Shown: positions 32,340 to 44,625 of the stretch, one piece after another | Layout: every line of letters begins with the position of its first letter | Position numbering within the stretch: the first letter of the stretch is position 1 | Origin: Antilocapra americana | Lineage: Eukaryota; Chordata; Mammalia; Artiodactyla; Antilocapridae | Length of the DNA: 64,000 nt | Direction of reading: 5' to 3' | NCBI GenBank assembly: GCA_007570785.1 | Contig: ML660777.1 | Coordinates: 1,060,363-1,124,362, forward strand | Position numbers and translations under genes: made by a program | Notes under the pieces: generated by a model | The model's input: only the letters and a program-made list of their open reading frames with translations | The model's database searches: none | Told to the model about the DNA's origin: nothing

Positions 32340-34984
32340 CATTCTCCTGTCTCCTTCTCTGTTGCTGTTTCCTTTTATATTTTGGAAATCTCACCACTCA
32401 AGTCAGTGCCCTGGGTTTTCAGCCAGGAATCCACTCCAGGCTAGTGAAGCCAACTCTACTTCATCCCAGTCTCTTGGACATTTTAAGTCCTGATCTGAAC
32501 TTGAGGATGTATGCCTCCCAAGGTGAAGTATGAGTTACAGAGGAAGCACGTATGCAATCCTATGATGTTCCAAACTCTGTCCTCTTCAGGACCTTCTTGG
32601 TATAGTCAGATAATTGGCATCATTTTGAGGAATAAATCTTGGACATCCAGGCTATTTCTCATAAGTTTTGACTAGATGAGTCAGTGACTTTGCTGTACCA
32701 GCTGCAATCAATCCACTCTCTTTCACACTAGGCAGAGAGGGCTAAGGTGGCCAAGCCTGTGTGACAGATGAGTGCATCAGAGCAGCCAAAAGAATGCTGT
32801 TAGAGATGATCAACTAAAAAAAAATTTTTTTGATTCTTCATGTAATCAGGACATCAAAAAGTTTATTTTGGTGGAGAAACAAGTCCTGGGTTTATTTTGC
32901 TAATGAATGAAGTTTACGTTGTTTCCATTTTTAAAATAAAAATCATAGGTGTGTGAATTATGTCCATAATCTTATTCAATGATAGTTTTCCTCTTGGACC
33001 CTTGATGGAAAGCCAATTTTATTGTAAGGTAGAGGAGTGGCAGCTTAAAAGGGATGAGAGAATAGAAGTGTTTATTTTATATCATGAAGGTTAATTTTAC
33101 AAAATCTGATGTTTTTAACAAATATCTATGTGCCCATTAAACCAAACGTTTATATTCAGGTGATACTGAAGTTAGATTTTTTAGTTCCTAAATCTCAGAT
33201 CAACAGCAGGCGGGTAGGATATTTCTAGTGAATCATTTGTTGTGGTTCATTGTTGGGTGTCCTTCTCCATCTCTTGTTTGCCCATCAGAGTTCCACATAC
33301 TGCTTCTAGCCAATTATTCACCCATAGGGAGGCTAACCACCCATATTAGTCTCAATCGTGATCTTGGCCAATCTCAATCATGATTACTTCTGAATACTTT
33401 GTTAGTTCTCCTGCCACAGGCAATAGGAGTTCAGTTGTCCTGGGATTATTTTAACTTGGAGATATACAAAGAAGTACAGAAAGGACTCCAAGGGGATATT
33501 AAGGTAGAAGTCAAAAACCTTCCACAACTGAGCAACGTTTTGCAGAAAGGAAGATTTTTCTAGACAAAGAAGGAAGTCGATGTTTTTGGAAATAGAATAT
33601 CTGTTCTTTATCTTCTCCTCTGCCTTGCCTTTTAACTTCATTTTTCTTGGCTGACCTTCTAGAAAGATGGGAGGAAGTTTTGAGTAAGTTTCTAGCATGT
33701 TAACTGGCAAAGCTAAAGGGCTTCACAATATAATGGCTAGGGTCTTGTCTCTTGATAACTGGTCTGGAAAGTCACAGATCTCGGGTCGAAGATGGGCAAA
33801 GTCATGAAGTGGGAAGTTTCCTCCTTTTCCTTGTTCTCCTTCTTCCCCCTCATAACTAAGGCTAGTTTCTTGGGACACATTCTTATAACCTTGTCATTTC
33901 TAACCAGCAGTATCTCATGGTCAGAGCCTTTGCATTTTTGAACCCATCAATTCAAACAACCCATTTGACTTCAATCCTCTTGGTATCCAGAAGCTGGCTA
34001 GATCTGAGCAGAGAGCTAAGGGGTTAATGGGTAACTAGTTCCAGGTAATGTGTTTAAGCTGGGACTTCTTGGAACTATCACCCGAATATACAGAAATGAC
34101 TCCAATGTGAAGAATTTGGAGACTTAGCATGTGACTGGGAAATTGTACTTTGGATAGACAAGGCCTCTTGGAAGCTTCAACTCTTGCCGTTTTGACCTCG
34201 ATTATGCCTCTTTTGCATGGGGGTGACCCTTCCAGTTTTACCAAAGGACTGGTTGGGACCTGGGGTCAGTTCAGACCTCAGACTTAAATATAGGAGAAGT
34301 TTGTAGTCTTTCAGCTTTGTTTGTTTGGTCTCTCAAACATATAAACCAGATGGCACTCAGTAAGATCCAAGATTAGGGGCACTGCTACTTGATGACTAAT
34401 GCAATTAAGTAAGTTTTGGTGCTGGCATAGCACCACAATAACAAACCCCATAGTGTCAAATGCTTTTGCCAGATGGATTGCTCAAACCTTTGGAAGCACT
34501 CTCAAGTACATACTTAATCACTGCGGGGCGAGTTCATGGAAAAATGACATGGTACTTGTGTGGGGGGAAGTCTCTTGTCATTTTCACTGGGCGGTCAATG
34601 CCATTGTCACCTTGTATAGCCAATATTGTTCTGATTCCCTCGCTTGTAGGTTAGTGGTGTTTAGTTATTAGAAATAGGATGAATTTAAGAGATCTAATGA
34701 TTTTTTTCCCAAATATATTAGACTTTTCTAGAATAGGCCCGATTTCAAATATCCTGTTCCACTGACTTTTAAAGCACATTCTGTACTCATCAAACTGAGT
34801 CCCAGTTTTCACTTTAAAAGTAAGTTACAGCATTTCTTCTATTCTGTTCATTTAAAAACACAACTTAACTTACCCCAAAGGGACATATGTATTGAAAAGT
34901 AAGTTAAAAGCTTTGTGAAAATCTAATTGAATCTATTGTTCAATTAACTTATTAAAATAAATCAACAAGCCATTCAATTTTTCC
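32338..34984. other. long unrecognised stretch
   Basis: This 2.6 kb has no SINE, L1 or BovB that I can recognise. The plus-strand frame 34399-34671 (90 codons, with a nested alternative frame) lies in sequence less AT-rich than its surroundings. Its product has no domain I know, and neither splice sites nor a promoter support it. The part at about 34985-35070 ('caatcaatatttatcacatac...ctcaaggagtttataattt') looks like an old interspersed repeat. Confidence 0.4.
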
Positions 34985-35104
34985 TTCAATCAATATTTAT
35001 CACATACAAGGAATATGAGAGAGATTCAGCATGATGTGCTACCTCTCCTCAAGGAGTTTATAATTTAGTTGAAGAGGCAAAATGGGCACTCATGAAAGAT
35101 GGTG

Positions 35105-35275
35105 GAGAATTCTCTGGTGACCCAGTGACTAAGACACTGCATTCTCAATGCAGGAGGAGCAGGGTTCAATTCCTGGTTAGGGAACTAGATCTCACATGCT
35201 ACAACAAAGATCAAAAATATGACATACCTCAACTAACAACCAGCATAGCCAAATAAATAAATATTTAAAAAAGAA
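35105..35275 (+). mobile_element. tRNA-Glu-derived SINE, short form
   Basis: The head 'gagaattctctggtgaccc', 'gggttcaattcctggttaggg', 'cagcatagccaaataaataa' and an A-rich tail are present. An exact 10 bp TSD 'aaagatggtg' lies at 35095-35104 and 35276-35285. Confidence 0.9.
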
Positions 35276-35285
35276 AAAGATGGTG

Positions 35286-35906
35286 AGTGAGAAGTGTGGA
35301 TAAGTCAGGGCAATAACTGCATGACAATGTTACTGTTATAGAGGTTCATAAAGAAGGAAACAAGGATAGAAAGGAACAGTCAGACAAGTTGTAGAATTGG
35401 GATGGCATATGACAAGGTGTCTTAGGTCTTAGTTGACTCAGACAGACACAGAAGAAGAGTGTCTATATAAGAAAAACATGCAATGAGGCTAGGGTGAAGA
35501 AGAGGAGGGTTTAATTGATGAGAAATGAGACACGAAATGAAAATATGTAAGGTTAAAATATGCAAAGCCTTAAGACAAACAGAAACATCCAGGCTTAATG
35601 GTGTAGTCTATAGGTTTTGAAAGGTTTTCATAAGAAGCTGAATTTCAGGACCCTTAGGAGGAATTCCCATTATGAGTCAAGTGGTAATGAGAGGGCCTTA
35701 GACTAAAGCAGTATAAGCAAAATAGAAAAGGAAGGAGCAATGTGAATGATACTGAAAAACATCTATCAAGACTAGACACAAGGAATAAAAGGGAAGACTG
35801 GGTCACAGGCTATTCCAACGCCCATGTTCATCATTGAAAAAAAAATCTAGTTACACTGAACTGAGGGAATACTGGTGCCACTGATAGTACATTTTAGAAG
35901 GGCCTG
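35286..35906. other. no gene seen
   Basis: This is purine-rich sequence without recognised features. Confidence 0.4.
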
Positions 35907-35916
35907 TATTTGGGAA

Positions 35917-36141
35917 GGCTTCCCAGGTGGCTCAGTGGTAAAAGAATCCACCAATCCATCAATGCAGGAGCTGCAGGAGATATGAGTTTGATCCCTGGGT
36001 CAGGAAGATCCCCTGGATGAGGAAATGGCCACCTACTCTGGTATTCTTGCTTGGGAAATCCCATGAACAGAAGAGCCTGGCAGGCTACAGTCTACAGGGT
36101 TGCAAAGAGTCAGACATGACCAAGCGATTGAGCACACGTGC
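35917..36141 (+). mobile_element. Bov-tA SINE
   Basis: The head 'ggcttcccaggtggctcagtgg', a small duplication in the head ('ccaccaatccatcaatgcagg'), the BovA body and the 'cagacatgaccaagcgattg' end are present. A 10 bp TSD 'tatttgggaa' lies at 35907-35916 and 36142-36151. Confidence 0.95.
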
Positions 36142-36151
36142 TATTTGGGAA

Positions 36152-36689
36152 AGAAGATGAATTGAGCTTTGAATTCAGGACTGTGAGTTGAGGAAGGGAA
36201 ATTCAAGTGAAGATCACTTAGATAATCTAAGAGGTACATGGATCTCAAGTGAGATCAAGAATGTGATACTGAAACCATGATAATGGCTGACCACTCATAA
36301 GAAGAGAGCCTACAGCCAGAGAAGAACAGAGGCCCAATGCTGTTGCTTACTAAAAGTGAGGCCCAGTTACATTCCATTGGTTTGCCCAGTACTGAGAGCT
36401 GTTAGAATGTCTGCCCAGGACTAACAGATGTTAGAATGACAGAGCTGTGTACAGAAATCTACTATACTTGATCAAATGGCATTTTATTATTAAAACTCTA
36501 GGAGAGGGCTGTTTTTACAATATACTGACTTCTGCTAAATTAAAAAAATAAGTTTGCAAAATTGATGGGTTATGTTTCAACCTTCCAGCCTGAATCACTA
36601 TGTAAACAAGCCATAAACATGATGTGTGGCATAGTTTCTGTCTTTCACCACTTCTGTTTCTAACCTGACATAGATTATCACACAACCAC
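36152..36689. other. no gene seen
   Basis: No recognised repeat or coding segment. Confidence 0.4.
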
Positions 36690-36850
36690 CCTGCTAAATT
36701 GCACAGCTGTTATTATCCTGCTTCTTCAATGAGAAAACCAAAAGACTACAGAAACTTGGCAGTCTGATCCAGGTCAAACACTAACTGGCAGGAAGAAGAC
36801 TGTTACCAGGGATTTCTGATTCCAAATGTTGTGCTCTTTCTGCTATATGA
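36690..36850 (-). repeat. MIR relic
   Basis: 'tcttcaatgagaaaaccaaaag', 'gtctgatccaggtcaaacac' and 'caaatgttgtgctctttctgc' follow the antisense MIR order. Confidence 0.6.
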
Positions 36851-38094
36851 TAAGTCATGTTCAACAGAAATGCGGGAAAGATGGGATCCCCTTCCAAAAA
36901 ACCAGATAACAGATTCCCATGATGCTAAGAATCTTCAAGTTAAGCAGAGCTCTAACTTCTCTTCACTACCTGTGTCCACAGTGTACATGTACAAGCAAAT
37001 ACACACACCCAAACCTCTCAAAAGGCTTGTCAAAGTTAATTAAACCACAATGCACCGCAGGTACATAGGTGTGGGATAGTTGGGGATTATTTATGCAGCT
37101 ACTTATTTATACTTAATAAATGTACGTGCTCCTCTAGTTTGTAAGTAGAATTTACAACAACTCATTCAGATGAAAAAAGCAACTTTCCAGAACCACAGCC
37201 CACCATCCTGCTCTTTACCACTGATGGCATCATGACTGTGTCCAGATATTTAAGTCTCAACTAAAGATTGTTAGCCTGTGGACAAAATCATAAAGCGAGG
37301 CAGATAAAGTAAGTGAATGAAGTGAAACTTGTAAAAGACAACAGAGAAGTTGGTGGCTGATGAAGTAGAGCTGCCCTATCCAAAGGGGCAGCCAAGCCTC
37401 AGCTCTAGCCAGTTGTAATCATGAGGGTTTGTGGGTGCACTATTGCAAGGTATTCTGATTTTCTAAGACAGTGTGAAAGTTCTGATTTGTATGTGAAATC
37501 TCCTGGTTTTAAATTTTGCAGCTAATTCACATTTTAGAAAAGCTCTTGCAGACTAAACACACCCAGATTTGTACACCAGATTGGGTCTGTGATTTCTGAG
37601 CTAGTTTATTCACATTATTAACTCAGTTATACCCAAAAAGCACAAAGCTTTTGGAGAGTAATAAAAGTGGTAAGAAGGCCAAGAAAGTCCAAAATTCTGA
37701 ACTAATGCCATCAGAGTGCACAGTTCTTTTAAGACAACTAACTTTACAAGGACATGTAGATATTAATTGATTTTAAAGTACTGCTTCCAACTCATGAACA
37801 AACAGACTTATAAACTGCTTTTAAAAACATAATGTATTCATTAAGACAGAAGCATCAATAACAATTATATTGTGAAACTTGTTTAGAAAGGGATTCTCCT
37901 AAATATCTCCTTATAAAAGGAATACTGTTCTGTGACAGTCTCTGTGGGAGACTGAAAGTCTACAGCATTAAAAAATAAATTACATCAAATATGAGCTTTG
38001 AAGGCAAGACCAGTTGAGAAAAGGAACAACTTGACCACTCAATAAGAAAAGGCCTCCGTGAAAGCCAAGGTAGTACAGTAAAAAAAAGCTACAA
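36851..38094. other. no gene seen
   Basis: This is 1.2 kb of AT-rich, single-copy-looking DNA. The 70-codon frame at 36831-37043 overlaps the MIR end and shows no domain. Confidence 0.4.
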
Positions 38095-38213
38095 GAGAAT
38101 TGGAGTCAGAAGACCTGGAGTTTTAGTCTTAGCTCTGTTATTAACACATAACCATACTTGATTCTGAGCAAGTCTTATATTTGTATAGTTCAGTTTCATT
38201 TCCTGTAGAGTCT
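38095..38213 (+). repeat. MIR relic
   Basis: 'gagtcagaagacctggagttt', 'agctctgttattaacacataac' and 'tcagtttcatttcctgtag' match the sense MIR 5' half. A BovB begins directly after it. Confidence 0.65.
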
Positions 38214-38218
38214 TAGTC

Positions 38219-39520
38219 TCAGTTCAGTCGCTAGTCGTGTCCAACTCTTTGCGACCCCATGAACTGCAGCACGCCAGGCCACCCTGTCCATCACCAACTC
38301 CCGGAGTCCACCCAAACCCATGTCCATTGAGCCGGTGATGCCATCCAACCACCTCATCCTCTATTGTCCCCTTCTCCTCCTGTCCTCAACTTTTCCCAGC
38401 ATCAGATTCTTGAAATGAGTCAGCTCTTCACATCAGGTGGCCAAAGGATTGGAGTTTCAGCTTCAGCATCAGTCCTTCCAATGAACACCCAGGACTGATC
38501 TCCTTTAGGATGGACTGGTTGGATCTCCTTGTAGTCCAAGGGACTCTCAAGAGTCTTCTCCAACACCACAGTTCAAAAGCATCAATCCTTCCATGCTCAG
38601 CTTTCTTTATAGTCCAACTCTCACATCCATACATGACCACTGGCAAAACCATAGCCTTGACTAGATGGACCTTTGTTGGCAAAGTAATGTCTCTGCTTTT
38701 TAATATGCTGTCTAGGTTGGTCATAACTTTCCTTCCAAGGAGTAAGCATCTTTTAATTTCATGGCTACAATCACCATCTGCAGTGATTTTGGAGCCCCCT
38801 CCCAAATAAAGTCAGCCACTGTTTCCCCATCTATTTCCCATGAAGTGATGAGACCAGATGCCATGATCTTAGTTTTCTCAATGTTGAGTTTTAAGCCAAC
38901 TCTTTCACTCTCCTCTTTCACTTTCATCAAGAGGCTCTTTAGTTCCTCTTTACTTTCTGCCATAACGGTGGTGTCATCTGCACATATGAAGTTATTGATA
39001 TTTTTCCTGGCAATCTTGATTCCAGCTTGTGCTTCATCCAGTCCAGCATTTCTCATGATGTACTCTGCATAGAAGTTAAATAAGCAGGGTGACAATATAC
39101 AGCCTTGACGTACTTCTTTTCCTATTTGGAACCAGTCTGTTGTTCCATGTCCAGTTCTAACTGTTGCTTCCTAACCTGCATACAGGTTTCTCAAGAGACC
39201 GGTCAGGTGGTCTGGTATTCCCATCTCTTTCGTAATTTTCCACGTTTATTGTGATCCACACAGTCAAAGGCTTTGGCATAGTCAATAAAGCAGAAATAGA
39301 TGTTTTTCTGGAACTCTCTTGCTTTTTTGATGATCCAGCAGATGTTGGCAATTTGATCTCTGGTTCCTCTGCCTTTTCTAAAACCAGCTTGAACATCTGG
39401 AAGTTCACGGTTCACATATTGCTGAAGCCTGGCTTGGAGAATTTTGAGCATCATTTTACTAGCATGTGAGATGAGTGCAATTGTGCGATAGTTTGAGCAT
39501 TCTTTGGCATTGCCTTTCTA
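38219..39520 (-). mobile_element. BovB (RTE) LINE, 5'-truncated
   Basis: It opens with the reversed terminus 'tcagttcagtcgctagtcg' and ends near 'catt(c)tttggcattgcc'. The frame is broken into pieces at 38428-38805, 38721-39095, 39157-39408 and 39203-39454. The catalytic motif C reads CADD in place of YADD (Tyr to Cys, codons at 38973-38984). An unusual insertion-like change, 'gagccccctccc', sits near 38792-38803. The outer bases 'tagagt' recur at both ends and may be part of a TSD. Confidence 0.94.
38428..39454 (-). pseudogene. BovB reverse transcriptase pseudogene
   Basis: The broken frames give motif A 'FIDYAKAFDCVD', then 'NNFICADDTTVMAES' (mutated motif C) and the C-terminal 'LWCWRRLLRVPWTTRRS'. 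Several frameshifts and the Tyr-to-Cys change at the active site make it non-functional. It lies in the same orientation as the BovB copies at 21.9 and 41.8 kb. Confidence 0.88.
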
Positions 39521-40123
39521 TAGAGTAGGAGTTAATAATTACTTTCATTACAAGCTTGCTGTATTCATTACAGAAATGTAATATAGTTTATAAATAGCAA
39601 AGCTTAAATAAGTTGTAAAATAATACTATTAAAATGATAGAGATAATGAAGAAAAGGAGGAGGACACAGGATGGAGAGAGTAAAAACATCAGATAGAGCA
39701 CGTAAAGCTGCAACCCATCATAGTCTGTGAAAAAACCTGTCCTGGCTCTTAGTGGACTGAAAGGAATACAGACTACTCAGGGACCTTGCTCTAAAGGACT
39801 CTAATTTCACAGTAACACTCCATCAAGGGCACCTCAAGCAAAGCTATCTCCAAAGCTGGAGCACTATAACTCCTGGATAGTGGTTTATACCAGCCCACTC
39901 TTGCTTTTATAATTAAAGTCATTTATATTGCATTGAAAAAACTTGACTCGAACATGAGATATTCTAGGGTGCATCATGATTGCAATGCAGAAAGGTGCAT
40001 AAAAGGAAGCCAACCCACATTACCTGGAGAGAGAGTCCAGTGCTAGGATATGAGGGAATCAGAGTGAAGTATATATTATATTGCCTCACTACTATTATTT
40101 TATATTAAACTAATATCTATATT
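39521..40123. other. no gene seen
   Basis: No recognised repeat or gene. Confidence 0.4.
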
Positions 40124-40132
40124 AATTTATAT

Positions 40133-40256
40133 AATTTTTAAAATTTTTGGTCACACCCCATAGCATGTGGGAACTTAGTTCCCCAACCAGGAACTGAACT
40201 TGCACCTACTTCACTGAAAGATGGAATCTTAAGCACTGGACTGCCAGGGAAGTTCC
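40133..40256 (-). mobile_element. tRNA-Glu-derived SINE, short form
   Basis: 'ttttggtcacaccccatagc', 'gtgggaacttagttccccaac' and 'aagcactggactgccaggga' form the reversed short SINE. A TSD 'aatttatat' lies at 40124-40132 and 40257-40265. Confidence 0.88.
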
Positions 40257-40317
40257 AATTTATATCATTTTTATAACAAGCATATCATAGTATATATGCT
40301 AAGATTTCCTCAGCTAT

Positions 40318-40475
40318 AAAAAACCCTCAGCTATAAGGATATATTGTACAGCACAGGGAATAGAACCAATATTTTGTAATAACTTCAGAGTATAAAGTAT
40401 AAAAATATTGAATCACTATGTTGTATAACTAAAACTAGTATAATATTATAAATCAACTATACTTCAATTAAGAAG
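40318..40475 (+). mobile_element. L1 3' end
   Basis: 'ataaggatatattgtacagc', 'acagggaatagaaccaatat', 'gaatcactatgttgtataac' and 'tcaactatacttcaattaag' are a typical old L1 3' terminus. Confidence 0.85.
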
Positions 40476-40489
40476 TCTCAAAAAAATAT

Positions 40490-41600
40490 AACAGGGCTCA
40501 AGTAATACAAAATATGTTCTCTCACTAAAATTAAACTAAATATCCATAACAGAAAGTTATCTGGAAAAATATTCAAGTATTTGGAGACTAAGTTCCTTTA
40601 AAAAGTAATTCATGGTCAAAGAAGAGATTAAAAATAATTTATAAAGAATTTTGAATGGAATAAAAATGAAAACAACATTCCCATACTTGTGAGATGCAAC
40701 TAAAACAGTACTAGAAAGCATTTTTAAAGATAATGTGATTATTAAGAACTACTTTATACTAATAAGCATCATGCCAAAAAATTTGACACTTGAGATTAAT
40801 TGGACAAATTCCTTGAAATACAAAATTTATCAAGTTCAGACAAAAATAACCTGAATAACTTTATATATTTATTTTCAAATTTTAATTTGTATTAATAAGC
40901 TTTCCCATGAATAAAACCCAAGGCCCATTTGGCTTCACTGGGAAATTCTGGAAAACATGTTTTAAAAAAAGAATACCAATTTTACCCAAACTCTTCTAAG
41001 ATATTAAGAAAGAGAGATTAATTCCCAATTCATTCTCTGAGGCCAGCATTACTCTGACAAAGACAATTCAAGTGGGAATAAAAGACCTACACATATACGA
41101 TCAATTCATTTTGAGAAGGTGCCAAAGTAAGTCAAAGGAGAACGACTTTTAAACAAATAGTGCTGGAAAATCTGGATATCCAAGTGCAAAAGAAAAAACC
41201 TTCAACTCTTACTTATACAAGACTACAAAAAGTAATTCAAATTGGATCATAGATCTAAAAATAAATGTAAACTTACATAACATCTAGAGGAAAACATAGA
41301 GGAGAAAATCCCTATGAAATTGGGATGGGCAAATTGATAAATTATACTATGTCAAAATTATAAACTTCTGTTCTTTGAAAGCTACCTTAAAGATAATGAA
41401 AAGACAAACAACAAATCGAGAGAAAATATTTGTAAAATGCATCTCTGGAAAATTACTTGTATCCAGAATATATGAAGAACCCTTACAACTGAATAATTAA
41501 AATTTTTTTTAAAAAATTTAAAAACAGCAAAAAACTTAACAGACAGTTCACTAAATACAGTTAGAAAATAAGTACTTTAAAAGAGGCTTAATGTCATTAG
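40490..41600 (+). mobile_element. old L1 ORF2 fragment
   Basis: Decayed L1 ORF2 text includes 'ggagactaagttcctttaaa', 'agatgcaactaaaacagtac', 'cccatttggcttcactggg', 'gaggccagcattactctgac', 'aacaaatagtgctggaaaat' and 'tgtatccagaatatatgaag'. No frame survives. It is markedly older than the ruminant L1 copies in the window. Confidence 0.8.
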
Positions 41601-41610
41601 TCCTTGGGGG

Positions 41611-41706
41611 ACTTCCCTAGTGGTTCAGTGGTTAAGACTCCATGCTTCCAATATAGAAGGTGTGGGTTCCATTCCTGGTGTAGGAACTAAGATCCCACAT
41701 ACTGGA
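41611..41706 (+). mobile_element. tRNA-Glu-derived SINE, 3'-truncated
   Basis: The head 'cttccctagtggttcagtgg', 'gggttccattcctggtgtagg' and 'aactaagatcccacatac' are present; the rest is missing. Confidence 0.8.
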
Positions 41707-41756
41707 GAAGCTGTAGGTGGACTAACTAGAAGCAGGGCATCCATGTGACTGGTTAG

Positions 41757-42892
41757 CAGTATCCAACCATCTCATCTTCTGTTCCCTCCTTCTCCTCCTA
41801 CCCTCAGTCTTTCCCAGCATCAGGGTCTTTCCAATGAGTCAGTTCTTCACGTCAGGTGGCTAAAGTATTGGAGCTTCAGCATCAGTCCTTCCAATGAATA
41901 TTCAGGATTGCTTTCCTTTAGGATTGGCTGGCTTGATTTCCTTGCTGTCCAAGAGACTCTCAAGAGTCTTCTCCAGTTCAAAAATATCTTTTCTTCGGCA
42001 CTCAGCCTTCTTTACGGTCCAGTTCTTAGAGCTGTACATGACTACCGGAAAAACCATAACTTTGATGATATTGACCTTTGTCTGCAAAGTGATGTCTCTG
42101 CTTTTTAATATGTTGTCTAGGTTTGTCATAGCTTTTCTTCCAAGGAGGAAGCATCTTTTAATTTCATGGCTGTAGAAACCATCTGCAGTGATTTTGGAGC
42201 TCAAGAAAATAAAATCTACCACTGTTTCCACCTTTTCCCTGTGTATTTGTCATGAAGTGATGGGACTGGATGCCATGATCTTTGTTTTTTGAATGTTGAG
42301 TTTTAAGCCAGCTTTTTTACTTTCCTCTTTCACCCTCATCAAGAGGCTCTTTAGTTCCTCTTTGCTTTCTGCTATTAGGGTGGTTATCATCTGCATATCT
42401 GAGGTTGTTGATATTTCTCCCAGCGACCTTGATTCCAGCTTGTGAGTCATCCAGCTGAGCATTTCACATGATGTACTCTGCTTTTAAGTTAAATAAGCAG
42501 AGTGACAATATACAGCCTTGATGTACTCCTTTCCCAATTTTGAACCAGTCCACTGATCTATGCCCAGTTCTAACTACTGCTTCTTGACCTGCATACAGGT
42601 TTCTCAGGAGATAAGTAAGGTGGTCCTGTATTCCCTTCTCTTTAAGAATTTTCCAGTTTGTTGTGATCCACACTGTCAAAGGCTTTAGCATAGCCAAAGA
42701 AGCAAAAATAGATGTTGTTTTGAAATTCCCTTGCTTTTTCTGTGATCCAACGGATGTTGGCAATTTGATCTCTGGTTCCTCTGCCTTTTCTAAATCCAGC
42801 TTGTTCATCTGGAAGTTCTCAGTTCATGTACTGTTGAAGCCTGAAGGATTTTGAGCATTACTCTGCTGGCATATGAAATGAGCACAATTGTA
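41757..42892 (-). mobile_element. BovB (RTE) LINE, both ends lost
   Basis: It begins on plus with 'tccaaccatctcatcttctg', so the terminal BovB tail is missing, and ends near 'gaaatgagcacaattg'. It is more diverged than the other BovB copies. Frames 41902-42231, 42250-42462 and 42464-42808 (minus) are scraps of the reverse transcriptase and C-terminal region. A frameshift falls beside the YADD position. Confidence 0.92.
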
Positions 42893-43964
42893 TGTTCCTA
42901 TTGCAATAGTCTTGAACAAAGTCTTCCTGGACTATTTGACTCTGGTAATTTTTATTTTTACAGTATGCATGCATTTTTATTTTAAAAACTATTTGGACCA
43001 GTAACTGATAAAAGCAAACAGTGTATCTAGAAACATATCAGGTTTTTGAAACACAGCCCAACTCAGTAAACACTTCTTGAGCATTTGTATATTGTTTGTA
43101 TTGTGCCAAGCATTGAAGATACAACACAAAAAAGTAATAAATTCAGGAAATGGGTAGCATATGCAAAAGAATCCATTATAGATAGCAAGTCTGATTTGCT
43201 TACTTATAACTGAGACAAAGACTAGCTTTGTGATCTCAGGCAAAAGTACTCTCTTCTCTACATCTCTTATTCTGAAAAATAACAGTAGTGTACTGCACGG
43301 TTTGTAAATTTCTTCGACTCTTGGATTCTGAGATGAGTTTGAAGTAACACAACAACTTGTTTTTGGCAGTAAAGTTGCTAAAATATTTTTAAAATTTTTA
43401 CTTCAGTCAGAATTTATTTAAATATGTTAGTAGTTTGTTTTAGTGGTAGAATTGGACAGGAGTTATATAACATTCAACGAAGCATATCTGAGTTCTCTGA
43501 GAGGTACTTACAAATCGATATTCGAGACTCATCTGAAATCCTAGCTATTTTTTCTCTTTACAGGACATAGTTTGAAGGTCCAAAAAGTATTCTGGAGAGT
43601 ATTACATTTTGGAGCTTGCTCAAAGTTCTTCTATAAATACCCCAGCAAAGGAAAGAAAACAAGCCATCAGCAATCACTCTGTCAGGGATTTATTGAGCAG
43701 CCCAGAGTGTTGGACTCCAGTCCAGACTGCTGTCATGGTTATAAAGGCAGCAGAGTCATCATTCAAATGGATTTAAGTGCCCATTGTGTGTAAATACCTT
43801 CCTCACCTCTCAGGGCTAACAAGTTAAGATGGATAATGGGAGCCTCTTAGCCTTAGGGAGTGCTTGGCACAGCAAAATTCAAACACAGTAAAGATAACTA
43901 CTTGCCAACTGAGTTCAGCTCAATTGTCTGCAGTGAGGCTGTGGAGAACTAGAAGTGAGTTGCA
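42893..43964. other. no gene seen; weak MIR traces
   Basis: A sense MIR-like stretch may lie at 43200-43300 ('agctttgtgatctcaggcaaa...tctgaaaaataacagtagtg'). The frame 43572-43793 (73 codons) has no recognisable domain. The rest is unrecognised. Confidence 0.35.
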
Positions 43965-44155
43965 GTCATGTACAGTTGAGTTGGATTCCTGGTGTATTCC
44001 TATTTACTAGTTGTGTGGTTATGGGCAGGTTAACGTAACCTCTTTGAGCCACTCAGAGCTATTGAAAGAATTAAATGAAATTGACTACATGACATGCATA
44101 GGAATTCACTGGCATATAAATTATGCTTAGTAAGTATTAGCTGAATTCATTGACA
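43965..44155 (+). repeat. MIR relic
   Basis: 'ctagttgtgtggttatgggca', 'ggttaacgtaacctctttgag', 'aattaaatgaaattgactac' and 'atgcttagtaagtatta' give the sense MIR order over most of its length. Confidence 0.75.
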
Positions 44156-44379
44156 GTAACAGTTCAAGTTAGAGGTAGCAGTGGTAGACATTTAGTCACC
44201 TTTATTTACTCTGTAGAGAATCAGAGTATGCCACTTTGGCAAAAGTGTTACTGTGAGCTAAAGATACTTGAGACACAGCAAATGCAGGAAGAGCTACAAC
44301 CTCCTTTCTACCTAAAAGAAGGATATACCATTTCTTGTGAGAAAGGTGCCCTCCCTGTACCAGGGAAGGGCAGGATAAC

Positions 44380-44565
44380 CTTTTCATTTCTCTCTCTCTC
44401 TCTCTCTCTTTTTTTTTTTTTGGCTGCACTGGGTCTTTTATTGTCTCACGTGGGCTTTTCTAGCTGAGGCAGGAAGGCTTAGCTGCCTTGTGGACCAGGG
44501 ATAAGAACCTGTATCCCCTGCACTGGAAAGTGTATGTGTAACCACTAAACCACCAGGGAAGTCCC
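44380..44565 (-). mobile_element. tRNA-Glu-derived SINE with (CT)n
   Basis: A (CT)n tract (about 44392-44409) and T-run lead into 'ttggctgcactgggtctttt' and the reversed head 'ccactaaaccaccagggaag'. A 13 bp TSD with one mismatch ('agggcaggataac' / 'agggcaggttaac') lies at 44367-44379 and 44566-44578. The CT tract probably grew from the SINE's A-rich tail. Confidence 0.9.
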
Positions 44566-44625
44566 AGGGCAGGTTAACTCTTGGTCATTAGAGACTCTTA
44601 GCCCAGGGATGTAATGTACATAACA

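Noticed and set aside
32240..32533. 97-codon frame across the CA repeat
   Set aside because: The frame is held open by the (CA) tract and codes for a His-Thr repeat; there is no other support.
44389..44420. (CT)n/T-run as a splice polypyrimidine tract
   Set aside because: It is the reversed tail of a SINE with a clear TSD, not an intron end.
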